A stretch of DNA of 64,000 nt from Phycicoccus flavus (GCF_004025965.2 NZ_SAYU02000001.1:175548-239547), one strand, 5' to 3'. Positions 1 to 11,500 are shown, numbered from the stretch's first letter. Numbers and translations: made by a program. The notes: generated by a model not told the origin, from the sequence alone.

Positions 1-149
1 TTCTCGGTGGGCCGGGAGCCGAAGATGACGACCGTCGAGGCGGTGTACTCGTCGGGTAGGCCTGAGGCGTAGGCCTGGCCGAGCACACCGGCGGCCAGGG
101 CGAGCAGCAGTCCGACCACGGCGCTCGTGAGGATGCGGCGGCGCAGCAC
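1..149 (-). CDS. Wzz-like chain-length determinant protein (N-terminus only)
   Basis: Only the first 49 residues are inside the window; the rest lies to the left. A GTG start at 149 follows a GAGAGGGAA ribosome binding site. The N-terminus is a short Arg-rich stretch (MLRRR), then one membrane helix at about residues 6-28, then a segment reading YTASTVVIFG, which is the kind of sequence that follows the first helix in Wzz/polysaccharide co-polymerase proteins. In that family the protein sits in the inner membrane and sets polysaccharide length. It is transcribed away from the exopolysaccharide-type genes on the plus strand, which fits. The family assignment rests on a short fragment, so it is an inference. 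Confidence 0.55.
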   Translation of the reverse strand, partial: MLRRRILTSAVVGLLLALAAGVLGQAYASGLPDEYTASTVVIFGSRPTE

Positions 150-353
150 GGGTTCCCTCTCTGGCCCCGGGCATCGACACCCGTCGGCCCACGTCGGCTA
201 GTCGTTACCATGACACGGTAGGGCCTGCGACCGGCCATCACGTCCGTTTCCACGGACGCCGCCCTCGCGGGAGCGGTCGCCCGGAACCGCCTCACCCTCC
301 GGGCAGAGACCGCCCGGTCGTGACCCTCCGGGCTGGAGGAGGTTCCCGCGCTC

Positions 354-1259
354 ATGCGTGTCGTCGCCGTCGTCGTCACCGCCGTGTTCGTCGCGGCGGT
401 CGCCGTCGGGGCCGTCGTGCTCGGGACCCGCGGCGGGGCGGCGGCCACCCGGCTGGAGACCACGTACGCCGCCGGGACGCCGCGGTGCGAGATCACCGAC
501 CCCCGGCTCCCCGAGATCAGCGGCACCGCCGAGCTCGACGGGGAGCTGTGGATGGTCAACGACAAGGGCGCGACGCTGTACCGCGTCGACAGTGCCTGCC
601 GCGTGACGCGCTCGGTCGACCTGCTGCCCCAGCTCACGGACCGCAAGGTGCGGGTGCGCGACGTCGAGGACCTCGTCGCCTCGCCCGACGGCTGGCTCTG
701 GATGGCCGACACCGGCGGCAACCGGGCGCCACGCTTCGCGGTGCAGCTCATCGGGTGGAACCCGACGACGCAGCAGACGAAGGTCGTCGTCCTCGACTAC
801 CCGAGCGGACGGCACGACACCGAGGCCCTCCTCGTCGGCGTCGACGGACGGGCGGTGCTCGTCACCAAGGAGGAGTTCGGTCCCGGGACGGTGTTCGTCA
901 CGCCGGGCCCGCTCGTGGACGGCAACCGGACCGCGCTCGTGCGGCAGGGCACGGTGGACCTCGGGGACCCCGGCGGGGCCTCGCGCGACCGGCTGGTCAC
1001 CGGCGCCGCGGTGTCGTCCACCGGCGTCTTCGCCGTCCTGCGCACCTACCGGGACGCCTACGAGTACGACGTCGTCGACGGCGACATCGCCGCCGCGCTC
1101 GTCGGGGGGACGCCGCGCACCGTGCCGCTGCCCCCGAGCCGGCAGGGTGAGGCCATCACCTACGCCGACGCGGGCACGGCCTTCATCGCGACGACCGAGG
1201 GCCTGCCGGCCTCCGTCGACACCGTGCGGATCACCCGCACCCGCGTCGAGGTGCCGTGA
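354..1259 (+). CDS. Secreted beta-propeller-like (esterase/phytase-like) protein
   Basis: 301 residues. The start ATG has a strong GGAGGAGG site 11 bases upstream. Residues 5-25 form a hydrophobic signal/anchor helix. The rest contains repeated Trp/Asp-rich blades such as GELWMVNDKG, VEDLVASPDGWLWMADTGGN and DTEALLVGVDG, like the NHL or 'esterase-like activity of phytase' propellers. No catalytic residues can be assigned. It overlaps the next gene by 4 bp (GTGA), so it is translationally coupled to the glycoside hydrolase and probably acts outside the membrane in the same surface polysaccharide process. A purely structural or lectin role is as likely as an enzymatic one. Confidence 0.7.
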   Translation: MRVVAVVVTAVFVAAVAVGAVVLGTRGGAAATRLETTYAAGTPRCEITDPRLPEISGTAELDGELWMVNDKGATLYRVDSACRVTRSVDLLPQLTDRKVRVRDVEDLVASPDGWLWMADTGGNRAPRFAVQLIGWNPTTQQTKVVVLDYPSGRHDTEALLVGVDGRAVLVTKEEFGPGTVFVTPGPLVDGNRTALVRQGTVDLGDPGGASRDRLVTGAAVSSTGVFAVLRTYRDAYEYDVVDGDIAAALVGGTPRTVPLPPSRQGEAITYADAGTAFIATTEGLPASVDTVRITRTRVEVP

Positions 1260-2386
1260 GCCGGCGCCTGATCGCCGTGGCCGGCGCGATGGCCGTCGCG
1301 CTGCTCGGAGGGGTGGCCGTGCACCACACGGGGCAGGCCGTGACCGAGGCCGCCCGGGACGCCGGGCCCACCCCACGCGCGTCCGCCACCCCGTTGGCGC
1401 ACGTGCCGCCGGTCGTCGGTGTGCAGTACACCGCCCTCTGGGACGGCGTCGAGGAGGCGGACCGGCGGCAGATGGTCGACGCCGTCTCCGGCGCCGGGGC
1501 GGGCTGGGTGCGGCTCGACGTCGCCTGGGCGACGCTGCAGCCCTCGGGACCGGACCGGTACGACACCGACTGGGGGGCGCGGCGCGTCGACGAGGCCATC
1601 ACGACGGCCCGGGCCGGGGGACTCAAGGTCCTGCTCACCTTCTACTGGGCGCCGGGCTGGGCCACCGGCGGCGACGGCAAGGCGGCCCACCCCGACCCGG
1701 CGGCGTACGCCCGGGCGCTGCGGTGGGTCGCGGACCGGTGGGGTGACGACGTCGACGCCTACGAGGTGTGGAACGAGCCCAACGGCAAGCGGTTCTGGAA
1801 CCCGCCGGACGCGAGGGCGTACGCGGCCCTCCTGCGGGCGGCCTACCCCGCCGTCAAGGCCGCCGACCCGACGGCCGAGGTCGTCATGGGCGGGCTGGAG
1901 TACGTCGACCTCGAGTGGCTCCAGGAGCTCTACGCCGCCGGCGCCAAGGGGTCCTACGACGTGCTCGCCGTCCACCCCTACCCCAGCCCCGGGGACCTGC
2001 CGCCGGGCGCGCCGCCGGACGGGTCGAAGTACCGGTTCCGCAACCTCGACGAGCTCATGGTCCTCATGCGCGAGCACGGGGAGGCGACGGTGCCGGTCTG
2101 GCTCACCGAGGTCGGCTGGTCCGCCCACGAGAACGACGCCGACGCCGAGGTGTGGGCGCTCGGCGTGAGCCCCGTCGACCAGGGCGCCTACCTCTACGAC
2201 TCCGTCCGCCTCGTCACCGAGCGCTACCCGCAGGTGAAGGGCTGGTTCTGGTACACCGTGCGCGACACCGCGCTCGGCGACGTGCACCAGGACTCGTTCG
2301 GGCTCCTCCGGGCCGACGGCTCGCGCAAGCCGGCCTGGTACGCCCTGCGGTGCGTCACCGTGGGGGACTGCGCGGATGCTCCCTGA
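1256..2386 (+). CDS. Secreted glycoside hydrolase, GH39/GH5-like (clan GH-A)
   Basis: 376 residues. It starts at a GTG overlapping the previous stop. Residues 4-24 form a signal peptide or anchor. The remainder reads as a TIM-barrel hydrolase: VWNEPNG at residues 171-177 carries the expected acid/base Glu174, and LTEVGWS carries the likely nucleophile Glu285, the clan GH-A arrangement seen in PslG-type enzymes of exopolysaccharide clusters. Established for the family: such enzymes cut or edit the polymer made by the adjacent pathway. Inferred here: a matrix-editing endoglycosidase for the polymer built by the 3.4-5.5 kb genes. The downstream kinase gene overlaps its 3' end by 11 bp. Confidence 0.8.
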   Translation: MSRRLIAVAGAMAVALLGGVAVHHTGQAVTEAARDAGPTPRASATPLAHVPPVVGVQYTALWDGVEEADRRQMVDAVSGAGAGWVRLDVAWATLQPSGPDRYDTDWGARRVDEAITTARAGGLKVLLTFYWAPGWATGGDGKAAHPDPAAYARALRWVADRWGDDVDAYEVWNEPNGKRFWNPPDARAYAALLRAAYPAVKAADPTAEVVMGGLEYVDLEWLQELYAAGAKGSYDVLAVHPYPSPGDLPPGAPPDGSKYRFRNLDELMVLMREHGEATVPVWLTEVGWSAHENDADAEVWALGVSPVDQGAYLYDSVRLVTERYPQVKGWFWYTVRDTALGDVHQDSFGLLRADGSRKPAWYALRCVTVGDCADAP

Positions 2387-3209
2387 CGACGTCGCGGCCG
2401 CCGTCCGCGCGGCCGGTCCCGACCCGGACGGCCTGCGGGAGGTGCGCAAGCCCGGGCCGCCGCGCCCCGTCCGGCGCTGGACCGGCGACACCGTGCTGCT
2501 GGACCTCGCGACCTCCGCCGAGGGGCGCCGGCTCGTCGCGGCCGAGGTGGCCGGGCGTCGGTGGGCCGCGGAGGCCGGTGTCCCCGTCCCGGCCGTCCTC
2601 GCCGTCGGAGCCGGCGACGGCTGGATGCTCACCGCGCGCGCTCCCGGCGTCTCCTGCCGGGGGGCGGGCGCCGTGCGCGCGGCCCTGGCGGCGGCCGACG
2701 CCGTCGCCGCCTGCCGGGCCCCCCTGCCCACCGTGCCGGCGTCGACGTGGCGCGGTGACCAGCGCACCCTCGTCGCGCGCGTCGCCCGGTCCGCCGTCGG
2801 CGGGCTCCCGCTGCGCCGGTTCCGGGCGGCGCGAGCCGCGGCGGCGGCGCTCACCGACCAGGCCCCGGGCCACGGCGACCTCTACCGCCGCAACGTCCTC
2901 GCCGACGGTGACCGCGTCTCGGTGGTCGACTGGGAGTTCCTCTCCACGCACCCGCGGTGGACCGACCACGTGCGTCTCTGGTCGACGCTCACGGACCCGG
3001 CCGACCGGGCCGTCGCGGTGGCGCACCTCGAGGCGGTCGTGCCGGCCGCGGCCCATGGCCACCTGGCCGTCCTCGTCCGTCACCTGAGCCTGCGGCTGCT
3101 CGCGGAGAACCTCGCCGCGCCGCCCGCCGAAAGAAATTCCGATGACGTGGATCACGCTCGCCGCGTTGTCCCCGAGGGCGAACGGCTGGCCTCCGTCCTC
3201 ATCACCTGA
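2376..3209 (+). CDS. Aminoglycoside-phosphotransferase-fold kinase (APH family)
   Basis: 277 residues, cytoplasmic. The kinase-like catalytic loop GHGDLYRRN lies near residues 165-173 (Brenner-type HxDxxxxN) and the metal-binding VVDWEF near 183-188. The N-lobe is short and glycine-poor. Its start lies inside the hydrolase gene (11-bp overlap), so it is co-translated with a surface-polysaccharide enzyme. That argues for a small-molecule or sugar kinase, or a choline/lipid-head-group kinase, rather than antibiotic resistance. The substrate cannot be read from sequence. A weak hairpin (CGGAC/GTCCG) follows the stop. Confidence 0.75.
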   Translation: MLPDDVAAAVRAAGPDPDGLREVRKPGPPRPVRRWTGDTVLLDLATSAEGRRLVAAEVAGRRWAAEAGVPVPAVLAVGAGDGWMLTARAPGVSCRGAGAVRAALAAADAVAACRAPLPTVPASTWRGDQRTLVARVARSAVGGLPLRRFRAARAAAAALTDQAPGHGDLYRRNVLADGDRVSVVDWEFLSTHPRWTDHVRLWSTLTDPADRAVAVAHLEAVVPAAAHGHLAVLVRHLSLRLLAENLAAPPAERNSDDVDHARRVVPEGERLASVLIT

Positions 3210-3473
3210 GCCCGGAAGGCCCTCGGACCGGGTTTTCCACGTCCGGGAATAATCCGCTGCGGCAAGCGGTTAACCACCGTCGAGACAGGACGACGACTGC
3301 GCGTGTATCACGGCGCGGGAGCGTTCGTTCCTGTTTCACGACAACCACACATCGCCTCCTCGTCACGGGGAACGGCTCGTCCACATGGTCCGATCGGGCC
3401 GGTTGCGTGGCCGTCCGGGAACCGTGCACTATGGGGGCTTCCGCGACACCGCTCTTGCAGGGGGAGCTTCATC
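3210..3473 (+). promoter_or_regulatory. Intergenic promoter region of the glycosyltransferase operon
   Basis: A 264-bp gap that is less GC-rich than its surroundings. A candidate promoter is TTGCGT (3403-3408), 18 bp, CACTAT (3427-3432), giving a leader of about 35 nt. Near 3250-3270 an imperfect inverted repeat (CCGCT/AGCGG around GCGGCA) could be an operator or part of the upstream terminator. No coding sequence is convincing here: the open frame can be extended upstream to 3303, but the AGGGGGAG site before 3474 decides the start. Confidence 0.45.
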
Positions 3474-4154
3474 GTGGCGTTTATTGACGACCTCATTTCC
3501 AGGCCGGCGTATCCGGCTGCCGCACGTCCACATCCGGTGGTGACACGTCTCGAACGTGTCGTCAAGCGGGTGCTGGACCTTCTCATCGCCTCCGTGGCAC
3601 TGCTCGTGCTGCTCATCCCGTTCGTCGTGGTGGCAGCGCTGGTCAAGTTCGACTCCAAGGGCCCGGTCTTCTTCCGGCACACCCGGGTCGGCGCGCACGG
3701 CCGCAGCTTCCGCATGTGGAAGTTCCGCACCATGGTCAACGACGCGGAGGCCCGCCTCCGTGAGCTGTCCGCGGTCGGCAACGTCTACGCGGACGGGCCG
3801 TTCGTGAAGATCGACCACGACCCGCGGATCACCAGGCTCGGTGCCTTCCTCCGGAAGACCTCCGTCGACGAGCTGCCACAGCTCCTCAACGTGGTCACCG
3901 GCGAGATGTCCCTCGTCGGACCCCGGCCGCTCGTCGCGGCCGAGGTCGAGGCGCTGGGTGACTCGGCGGAGGAGCGGCAGCGGGTGCTGCCCGGGATCAC
4001 CGGCCTCTGGCAGGTGTCCGGCCGCTCCTCGACCACCAGTGACGAGCGCCTCGAGCTCGACCTCGAATACGTGCGCCGCCGCGGGCTCTCCTTCGACCTC
4101 CGCATCCTGCTCCTCACCGTCCCGGCCGTCCTCTGGCGCCGGGGGGCCATGTGA
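3474..4154 (+). CDS. Polyprenyl-phosphate sugar-1-phosphate transferase (WbaP/WcaJ C-terminal type)
   Basis: 226 residues from a GTG with an AGGGGGAG site 7 bases upstream. One membrane helix lies at residues 35-58 ([20 protein letters not shown]), followed by the bacterial sugar transferase domain: [29 protein letters not shown] with GPRPL, and [12 protein letters not shown]. This is the short monotopic form with a re-entrant helix and no N-terminal four-helix domain. In the family it moves a hexose-1-phosphate from a nucleotide sugar to undecaprenyl phosphate, the first step of capsule or exopolysaccharide repeat-unit assembly. It overlaps the glycosyltransferase gene by 4 bp. The sugar is not predictable. 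Confidence 0.93.
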   Translation: MAFIDDLISRPAYPAAARPHPVVTRLERVVKRVLDLLIASVALLVLLIPFVVVAALVKFDSKGPVFFRHTRVGAHGRSFRMWKFRTMVNDAEARLRELSAVGNVYADGPFVKIDHDPRITRLGAFLRKTSVDELPQLLNVVTGEMSLVGPRPLVAAEVEALGDSAEERQRVLPGITGLWQVSGRSSTTSDERLELDLEYVRRRGLSFDLRILLLTVPAVLWRRGAM

Positions 4155-5458
4155 GCAGCGCTCCTCCGTCGCCCCGGGTCCTCCACGTCGCCCAGCCGGT
4201 CACCGCCGGCATCGCCGTCGCCGTCACCGGCTACGTGTCGATGCTCGCCGAGCGGGGCTGGGAGTCCGTCGTGGCCTGCCCGCCGGGCGGTGACCTCGCC
4301 GCGACGGCGCAGGCCGCGGGAGCGCGCTGGGTGCGCTGGGACGCGACCCGGTCTCCCGGCCGGTCCTCGCTGGCCGAGGCGCGCGCGCTGGCCCGGGTCG
4401 TCGAGGAGGTGCGCCCCGACGTCGTGCACCTGCACAGCAGCAAGGCCGGGCTCGCCGGCCGGCTGCTCGGCCGCTCCGGCGTGCCCGTCGTCCTCACCCC
4501 GCACGCCTGGAGCTGGCACGGCACCAGCGGGCCCGTGGCCCGCGCGGCCCGGACCTGGGAGCGCGCAGCGGCCCGGCGCGCCGACGTCGTGCTCTGCTGC
4601 GGGTCCGACGAGGTCGACGAGGGCGTGGCGGCCGGCGTCAGACCCCACCGCTGGGACGTCCTCGCCAACACCGTCGACCCCGACGCGCTGCCGCCGCTGG
4701 ACCGGGCCGCAGCCCGGTCCCGGCTCGGTGTCCCGGCCGACCGGGCGGTCGTCGTCTGCGCCGCGCGGGTCAGCCACCAGAAGGGCCAGGACGTGCTCTT
4801 CGAGGCCTGGCGGGCCGCCGCCCCGGACGCCACGCTCGTCCTCGTCGGTGCGGTCGCCGACCGCGACCGGATCCTCGCGCTCGCCCCGCCCGGCACCGTC
4901 GTCGTCGTGCCCGCGTCCCGGACGGACGTCCTGCTGTGGTGCGGTGCCGCCGACCTCGTCGTCGCTCCGTCGCGCTACGAGGGCCTGTCGCTGGCCGCCC
5001 TGGAGGCCGCCGCGATGGGCGCCCCGGTGCTCGCCACGGACGTCGGCGGGATGCGGGAGGCCCTGACGGGTACTCCCGCCCGACTGCTCCCCACCGAGGA
5101 CGCGCTGGCCCTGGCCGCCGCGATCTCCGACGGACTGGTGCGCCGCGCGGAGCTCGCGCTCACGGCCACCTCCGCCGCCGCGGACCTGCGGCAGCGCCTC
5201 CGGACCCGATGGGCCGACAACGCCGACCACCTCGACCGGCTGTACCGCGAGCTCGTCATCACGCACGCCCCCGTCGTGCCCTCCGTCGCCCCCCGCTCTC
5301 GCGCGGCGACCTCCGCCCGTCCCCCGTCGGTTCTGCCGACGGCCCCGGGCACCACCGAGCGGCCCGTGCCGCCGGCCCACGACCGGGCGCCTCGTCCCGA
5401 CGTGCACCACCTCACCCCGACCTCGGTCGGGGGTGTTCCCGCAGGAGGATCTCGATGA
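4151..5458 (+). CDS. Glycosyltransferase family 4
   Basis: 435 residues; the GTG start overlaps the transferase stop (GTGA). GT-B fold: an N-terminal acceptor domain with [15 protein letters not shown] near residues 94-108, and a C-terminal nucleotide-sugar domain with the family motif [20 protein letters not shown] near 275-295. It probably adds the second sugar to the lipid-linked primer made by the preceding enzyme. The last ~70 residues are Pro/Arg-rich and poorly conserved in appearance, and end in ATGA overlapping the start of the large secreted protein gene. All three genes are therefore coupled, which ties the surface protein to polymer synthesis. Confidence 0.9.
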   Translation: MSSAPPSPRVLHVAQPVTAGIAVAVTGYVSMLAERGWESVVACPPGGDLAATAQAAGARWVRWDATRSPGRSSLAEARALARVVEEVRPDVVHLHSSKAGLAGRLLGRSGVPVVLTPHAWSWHGTSGPVARAARTWERAAARRADVVLCCGSDEVDEGVAAGVRPHRWDVLANTVDPDALPPLDRAAARSRLGVPADRAVVVCAARVSHQKGQDVLFEAWRAAAPDATLVLVGAVADRDRILALAPPGTVVVVPASRTDVLLWCGAADLVVAPSRYEGLSLAALEAAAMGAPVLATDVGGMREALTGTPARLLPTEDALALAAAISDGLVRRAELALTATSAAADLRQRLRTRWADNADHLDRLYRELVITHAPVVPSVAPRSRAATSARPPSVLPTAPGTTERPVPPAHDRAPRPDVHHLTPTSVGGVPAGGSR

Positions 5459-8400
5459 TCCGTCGTCTCGCGTGCGTGCTGCTCGCAGCCGCATCGATGG
5501 TCATCACCGTCCCGGCCCCTCAGGCATCCGCAGTGGATGCCGGGATCGAGACACTCACCGCCACGCCGCTCGACACGTGGCAGACGAACGGCACGGTCTG
5601 GGCCATCCAGGTCGTCGGCGACGTCGCCTACGTCGGTGGCAGCTTCACCACGGTCCGGCCACCGGGTGCCGCCCCCGGGACCCAGGAGGTCTCGCGGCGG
5701 TTCGCCGCGGCCTTCGACGCCCGCACCGGGGCGCTGCTGCCGTGGAACCCGACGTTCTCGGGCACGGTCAGCTCCTCGACCGACACCAACTGCCCCTCCG
5801 TCGGCGGCGGGAAGCGCGAGTGCGGCACGGTCTGGGACATGGACGTCACGCCCGACGGCAGGACGCTCTACATGTCGGGTGACTTCACCCAGGTCAACGG
5901 CCAGTGGCGGATGGGCCTGGTCGGCTTCGACACCGCCACCGGCGCCATGACCGACGTCTACCGCGCCGGCATCTACGGCCGCGCGATGGCCGTCACCGCG
6001 ACGAACACGACGGTCTACGTCGGCGGCAACTTCAGCAAGCTGTCCGACGGCAGCGTCCGCAGCCGCCTCGCGGCCTTCTCCCGGACCACCGGGGAGACGC
6101 TGCCCTGGGCGCCGTCCGCCGACGACACCGTCCGCAAGCTCAAGGTCGCGCCGGACGGCTCCAAGCTCGTCGTCGGCGGCAACTTCTCCACGATCGACGG
6201 CACCGGCCCGCGGCGCCTCTCGGCCGTGACCCTCGACACCGGCGCGCACATCACGTCGTTCAACGCGACGAACAACTTCGCGACCAACGCCTGGGTCGAG
6301 GACATCGAGGTCTTCGGTGACTCGCTCTACGTCGCCGGCGAGGCCTCGGGCTCGATCAACGAGGGCATCGACCAGTACGACAGCGCCGGCGTGCGCCAGC
6401 ACTTCGACAACTGCCTCGGCGCCTCGCACTCCGTCGCCGTGCTCCGCGGGGTCGTCTACGCCGGCTCGCACTCGCACAACTGCGGGTCGACCGCCAGCGG
6501 CTCGGGGATGGTCGACGGCTTCACCGAGCAGTACCAGTCCACCGACCCCGAGACCTCCCGCCGCTACAAGCTGCGCGCCGAGGTCCCCGTGGGCGACGGC
6601 AAGTTCCAGCTGCTGAACTGGACCCCGCAGACCGACGACGGCAACGGCCCGCGCGAGATGGCGACGGTCGGCAACGACATGCTGTGGATCGGCGGCGAGT
6701 TCACCCTCGTCAACGACAACCTCCCCCAGCAGGGGCTCACCCGCTTCGCGTACAAGGACGCCGGCGGCGTGCCGTCGGCCCCGCGCCGCGGCGACGCCCC
6801 GATCGCCTACTCCTCGGTCCCCGGGCGGGCCACCGTCACGTGGTCCACCGGCGAGGACCGCGACAGCCGCACCGTCACCTACCAGGTGGTCAAGGACGGC
6901 AACACCTCCGCGCCGGTCTACTCGACGGCGATGGAGACCAAGCCCTGGTACCCCGGGTGGATGTCCTGGACCGACTCCAGCGTCGTGCCGGGCTCCACGC
7001 ACACCTACGCCGTCCGCGGCGTCGATCCCGACGGCCGGGTCGGGCCGCTGTCGCCGGCCACGACGGTCGTCGTCCCGAGCAGCGCCACCGCGCCCAGGGA
7101 CGTCCCGGCCAAGGACGGCGCGCGCCTGTCCTACCCGCTGGACGAGAGCGCCGGCTCGAGCACGGTGCGGGACGTCGTCGCCGGCCGCTCCCTCTCCGTC
7201 GGCTCCCGGGCGACGCTCGGACGCCCCGGCGTCACGGGCCTCGGCGGCACCGCGGTCTCCCTGAGCGGCCTCAGCGGCGCCGCCCTGGCGGACCAGACCG
7301 CGGAGTGGGCGAAGAAGCAGGCAAGCATCGAGCTGTGGTTCTCGACGTCGTCGTCGCTGGGAGGCCGGCTGGCCGGGATGGGCAACTCGCGCAGCACCGG
7401 TGGCACCTCGAGCAGCACCGACCGCGTCGTCTACCTCACCAACGACGGGCGGGTCGCCTTCGGCGTCGCGTCCGACCAGCGACGCACGCTGTTCTCCGGC
7501 AGCGGCCTCAACGACGGCAGGTGGCACCACGTCGTCGCCACCATCGACTCCCTCAACGGGACCGTGCTGTACGTCGACGGCAAGGCCGTCGGGTCCGACC
7601 CCGACGCGCACACCATCGCCCGCCTCAACGGGTACTGGCGTCTCGGCGGCGACTCGCTGAGCGGGTGGCCCTCGCGTCCGTCCAGCGACTGGTTCTCGGG
7701 CACCGTCGACCAGTTCGCGCTCTACACCTACCCGATGACCCCGGGCCAGGTGTCCCGGCACTACGGGCTCGCGGGCGGGCCGGTCGCCGACACCCAGCCG
7801 CCCACGGTCCCCGGCGGGGTCTCGGCCGCGGCGAACGGCCAGGACGTCACGGTGTCGTGGAACGCCTCCACCGACGACGACTCGGTGGCCGAGTACCGCG
7901 TCTACCGCGGGACGTCGGCGGGCTTCACCGCGGACGACGCCTCGCAGGTCGCCCGGACCGGCGCCCTGTCGACCGTCGACCCGGGCGTGGCCGCCGGCAC
8001 CTGGTACTACAAGGTCGCCGCCGTCGACCCCAGCGGCAACGTCAGCGCGGCCTCGTCGGCCGCCTCGGTGACGGTGACCGAGCCGCCCCCGACCCCGCAG
8101 GCGCTCGCGCCGCTCGAGGACACCTGGGTGAACTCGACGAGCACCGGAACGAACTACGGCGCCAGCTGGGTGATGCGCTCGCGGGGAGGGACCTCCGAGC
8201 AGGTCTCCTACCTGAAGTTCCGGGTGCCGACGGTGCCGGCGGGCAAGGCGCTGAAGAGCGCCACGCTGGCGCTGTCGTCCTCGGCGAACAGCTGGGCGTC
8301 GACCACCGAGACGCAGGAGATCCGGGTCGTCACCGACTCCTCCTGGTCGCAGTCGACGATGACCTGGGCCAACCGGCCGGCGGTGTCCGGCACCGTCGCC

Positions 8401-8583
8401 GGGACGCTCGCGGGCATCGGGGTCGACGAGAACCGGACGGTGACCCTCGACCCGGCGACGCTCAGCGCGTACGCCGGGCAGGACCTCACCCTCGCCGTCG
8501 TCGGGACCGGCGCGGACAACGCCGAGTTCGACACGAGAGAGGCCCCGTCCGGGTCTCCCGCCCTCACCGTGCTGATCGGCTGA
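5455..8583 (+). CDS. Large secreted surface protein: propeller, FN3, LamG, FN3, DNRLRE
   Basis: 1,042 residues. The ATG lies 6 bases after AGGAGG and overlaps the glycosyltransferase stop. A signal peptide occupies residues 1-27 (cleavage near QASA). Domains by eye: a propeller of repeats ending YVGGSF/YVGGNF (about 30-430), FN3-like (440-540), a LamG/concanavalin-like jelly roll (about 555-770; [20 protein letters not shown]), FN3 (780-875), and a C-terminal DNRLRE/CBM96-like domain (about 880-1042; [20 protein letters not shown], then [13 protein letters not shown]). No sortase signal or membrane anchor is visible. All modules are sugar- or protein-binding types, so an adhesin or polymer-binding scaffold is inferred. 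The next gene encodes a protein with a similar N-terminal propeller, so the two look like partners or diverged duplicates. Confidence 0.85.
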   Translation: MIRRLACVLLAAASMVITVPAPQASAVDAGIETLTATPLDTWQTNGTVWAIQVVGDVAYVGGSFTTVRPPGAAPGTQEVSRRFAAAFDARTGALLPWNPTFSGTVSSSTDTNCPSVGGGKRECGTVWDMDVTPDGRTLYMSGDFTQVNGQWRMGLVGFDTATGAMTDVYRAGIYGRAMAVTATNTTVYVGGNFSKLSDGSVRSRLAAFSRTTGETLPWAPSADDTVRKLKVAPDGSKLVVGGNFSTIDGTGPRRLSAVTLDTGAHITSFNATNNFATNAWVEDIEVFGDSLYVAGEASGSINEGIDQYDSAGVRQHFDNCLGASHSVAVLRGVVYAGSHSHNCGSTASGSGMVDGFTEQYQSTDPETSRRYKLRAEVPVGDGKFQLLNWTPQTDDGNGPREMATVGNDMLWIGGEFTLVNDNLPQQGLTRFAYKDAGGVPSAPRRGDAPIAYSSVPGRATVTWSTGEDRDSRTVTYQVVKDGNTSAPVYSTAMETKPWYPGWMSWTDSSVVPGSTHTYAVRGVDPDGRVGPLSPATTVVVPSSATAPRDVPAKDGARLSYPLDESAGSSTVRDVVAGRSLSVGSRATLGRPGVTGLGGTAVSLSGLSGAALADQTAEWAKKQASIELWFSTSSSLGGRLAGMGNSRSTGGTSSSTDRVVYLTNDGRVAFGVASDQRRTLFSGSGLNDGRWHHVVATIDSLNGTVLYVDGKAVGSDPDAHTIARLNGYWRLGGDSLSGWPSRPSSDWFSGTVDQFALYTYPMTPGQVSRHYGLAGGPVADTQPPTVPGGVSAAANGQDVTVSWNASTDDDSVAEYRVYRGTSAGFTADDASQVARTGALSTVDPGVAAGTWYYKVAAVDPSGNVSAASSAASVTVTEPPPTPQALAPLEDTWVNSTSTGTNYGASWVMRSRGGTSEQVSYLKFRVPTVPAGKALKSATLALSSSANSWASTTETQEIRVVTDSSWSQSTMTWANRPAVSGTVAGTLAGIGVDENRTVTLDPATLSAYAGQDLTLAVVGTGADNAEFDTREAPSGSPALTVLIG

Positions 8584-8588
8584 CGGCG

Positions 8589-11500
8589 ATGCGCGGCGGT
8601 CGCCTGCGGGCAGCGGTCCTGGTCCTCACCACGGCGATCCTCGCCGCCACCGGAACCGCGCTCGCCCCGGGCGCCGCCGCCGTCGTCGACCCCGCCCCCC
8701 TCGCCTCCTGGCGCCCGGACAACGGGCACACCTACGCCATGGTGCGGGCCGGCGACACGATGGTCCTCGGCGGGGACTTCTCGTGGATGCGGGGCCCGGA
8801 CGGGTCGGTCACCCGTCGCTACGGTCTCGCCGCGGTGAGCCTCACCACCGGCGAGCTGCTGCCCTGGGCGCCGGCGGTCGACGGTGCCGTGTGGTCGCTC
8901 GAGCTCACCCCGGACGGCGGCAGCGTCTACGTCGGCGGGTCGTTCACCGCGGTGGGCGGGACGGCCCGGGGCAACCTGGCCCGGGTCGGCCTGTCCTCCG
9001 GGGCGGTCGCCTCGTGGCGGGCCGACACCAACGGGCAGGTCCGGGACACCGCGCTGCACGACGGGCAGCTCTACGTGGTCGGCTCGTTCTCGACCGTCGG
9101 CGGACAGTCCCGCGGGCGCGGGGCGACCCTCGACCCCGGCAGCGCGGCGGTCGGCGCGTGGAACCCCCGGGCCAACAGCGGCATCCGGTCCGTCGCCTTC
9201 GGGCCCACCGGCGCCACCGCCTACCTCGGCGGCACCTTCACGACCCTGTCCGGCGCGGCCCGCGAGTTCGCCGGCGCGGTGGACGCCACGAGCGGGGCGG
9301 TCACCTCGTGGGTCCCCCGCTCGTCGTGCAACGACGCGAACAACCCCTGCTACGTCTTCGACGTCGTCGTCACCGACGACCTCGTCCACCTCGCCGTCGG
9401 GGGACCTGGCGGACGGGTCACGACGCTTGACCGGGCCACGGGGTTCGAGCGCTGGTGGGCGGGTGGCGACGGTGACGTCCAGGTGCTCCGGCTGCGCGAC
9501 GGCAAGCTGTACGCCGGCGGGCACTTCGACACCGCGTTCGCCGGGTCCCCGCGGGCAGGGGTCGTCGTCCTCGACGCCCTGAGCGGGGCCGTCCTGCCGG
9601 ACGTCACCGCCCGGGTCCTCGGCTGGTCCGGCGTGTGGGCGATGACCCTCGACGGGTCGCGGTTCGGTATCGGCGGGCACTTCGAGACCGTCGACGGCGT
9701 GACGACCCGGCGGTACGCCGCGTTCTCCGTCGTCCCCGACCCCGCGGACACCTCGCCGCCCTCGGTGCCCGGCTCCGTCGTCGCCCCCGCCGCGCTGTCG
9801 GACGAGGTCAGCCTGTCGTGGAACGAGTCCCAGGACGACGTCGCCGTGTCGCACTACGTCGTGCACCGCGACGGTCAGCCCGTCGCCGAGGTCAACCGGC
9901 CGTTCTTCCGCGACCGGACGGTGCTGCCCGGCACCCAGTACCGCTACACGGTGCGCGCGGTCGACACCTCGGGCAACGCCGGCGATGCCAGCGGCGTGGT
10001 CACGGTGACCACCGAGGCCGCGCGCTCGCTGCTCGTCGGCCACACGACGCCGGTCCGGTTCCTGTCCACCGGCAACGCCCCGTCCGGCGCCTGGACCACG
10101 ACGGGCTACGACGACTCCGGCTGGTCCGTGGGCGCCGGCGAGCTCGGCTACGGTGACGGCGACGAGGACACCTTCATCAGTCCCCTCGGTGTCGCGCACT
10201 ACTTCCGCACCGCGTTCACGATCCCCGACCTGTCGGCGGTGTCCGGGCAGCGACTGCGGCTGCTCGTCGACGACGGCGCGGTCGTGTACCTCAACGGCTC
10301 GGAGCTCGTCCGCGAGAACATGCCGAACGGGACCGTGTCCAGCACGACGCTCGCGTCGTCGGGCATCGGCGGCACGGGCGAGATGGACTGGTCGACCTAC
10401 GCCGTCCCGGGCGGCCGGCTGGTCCAGGGCGCCAACGTCCTCGCCGTCGAGGTGCACAACGCGTCGTCCTCCTCGTCGGACGTCAGCTACGCGGCGCGGG
10501 TGGAGTACACGCCGCAGTCCGCGCCGGCGACCCCGACCGGTCTGACCGCGACGGCGACGTCGTCGTCCTCGGTGGACCTCACCTGGGGCTCGGCGGCCGG
10601 GGCCACGGGCTACGACGTCCAGCGGGGCGGCACCACCGTCGCCACGGTGGCCTCGCCCGCGTTCACCGACACCGGCCTCACCGAGAGCACGCAGTACTCA
10701 TACCGGGTGCTCGCCCGCAACGCCTCCGGGGCGAGCGCGCCCAGCGCGGCGGTGTCGGTGACCACGTCGGCCGCGCCCGCCCCGCCCGCGAGCCCGGCCG
10801 CACCCGTCCTGACGGCCCCGAGCTCGACGAGCGTACAGGTCGGCTGGAGCGCCGTGGCCGGCGCCACCGGGTACACCGTGCGCCGCGACGGCACGGCGGT
10901 GGCCACGACGTCCAGCACCTCGTTCCTCGACTCCGGGCTCTCTCCGCAGACGCAGTACACGTACTCGGTGGTCGCCTCCAACGACGCCGGGTCCAGCGCG
11001 CCCGGGCCGGGTGCCTCGGTCACGACCCCGGCCGCCCCGGCGGCGCCGCCGCCGGCCCCCACCGGGCTCGCGTCGTCGGCCGTGACCTCGACGGCGGCGA
11101 CCCTGTCCTGGCAGCCGGCCGCCGGCGCCGAGTCGTACACGGTCCAGCGGGACGGCACGGCCGTCGCGACCGTCACGGGCACGGGCTGGGAGGACACCGG
11201 CCTCTCGGCGGACCTGACCTACGACTACCGGGTCCTCGCGAGCAACGGCAACGGGTCGAGCGCGCCGAGCGCGACCCTCACCGTCCGGACCCGGACCCTG
11301 CTCCTCAGCGGTGACACCTGGCGGATGAACGGCACCGGCGCCGACCTCGGGACGGCCTGGCGGGCCCCGACCTACGACGACTCCTCGTGGCAGCGCGGGC
11401 CCAGCCAGTGGGGCGTGGGCGACGGCGACGAGGCCACCGTCCTGCAGTGGGCGACCGCCCCGCGTCCGGTCACCGCCTACGGCCGCACGACCGTCGACAT

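Noticed and set aside
198..1376. Long minus-strand open frame opposite the first propeller gene
   Set aside because: It is Arg/Gly/Pro-rich antisense read-through of a well-coded plus-strand gene with signal peptide and RBS; typical of high-GC DNA.
2376..3209. Aminoglycoside resistance gene
   Set aside because: It has the APH fold only; operon context points to surface polysaccharide metabolism, so no resistance claim is made.
6684..8588. Upstream extension of the second surface-protein frame across the first surface protein
   Set aside because: The extension is Arg/Pro-rich shadow; a clear signal peptide begins at the ATG at 8589.
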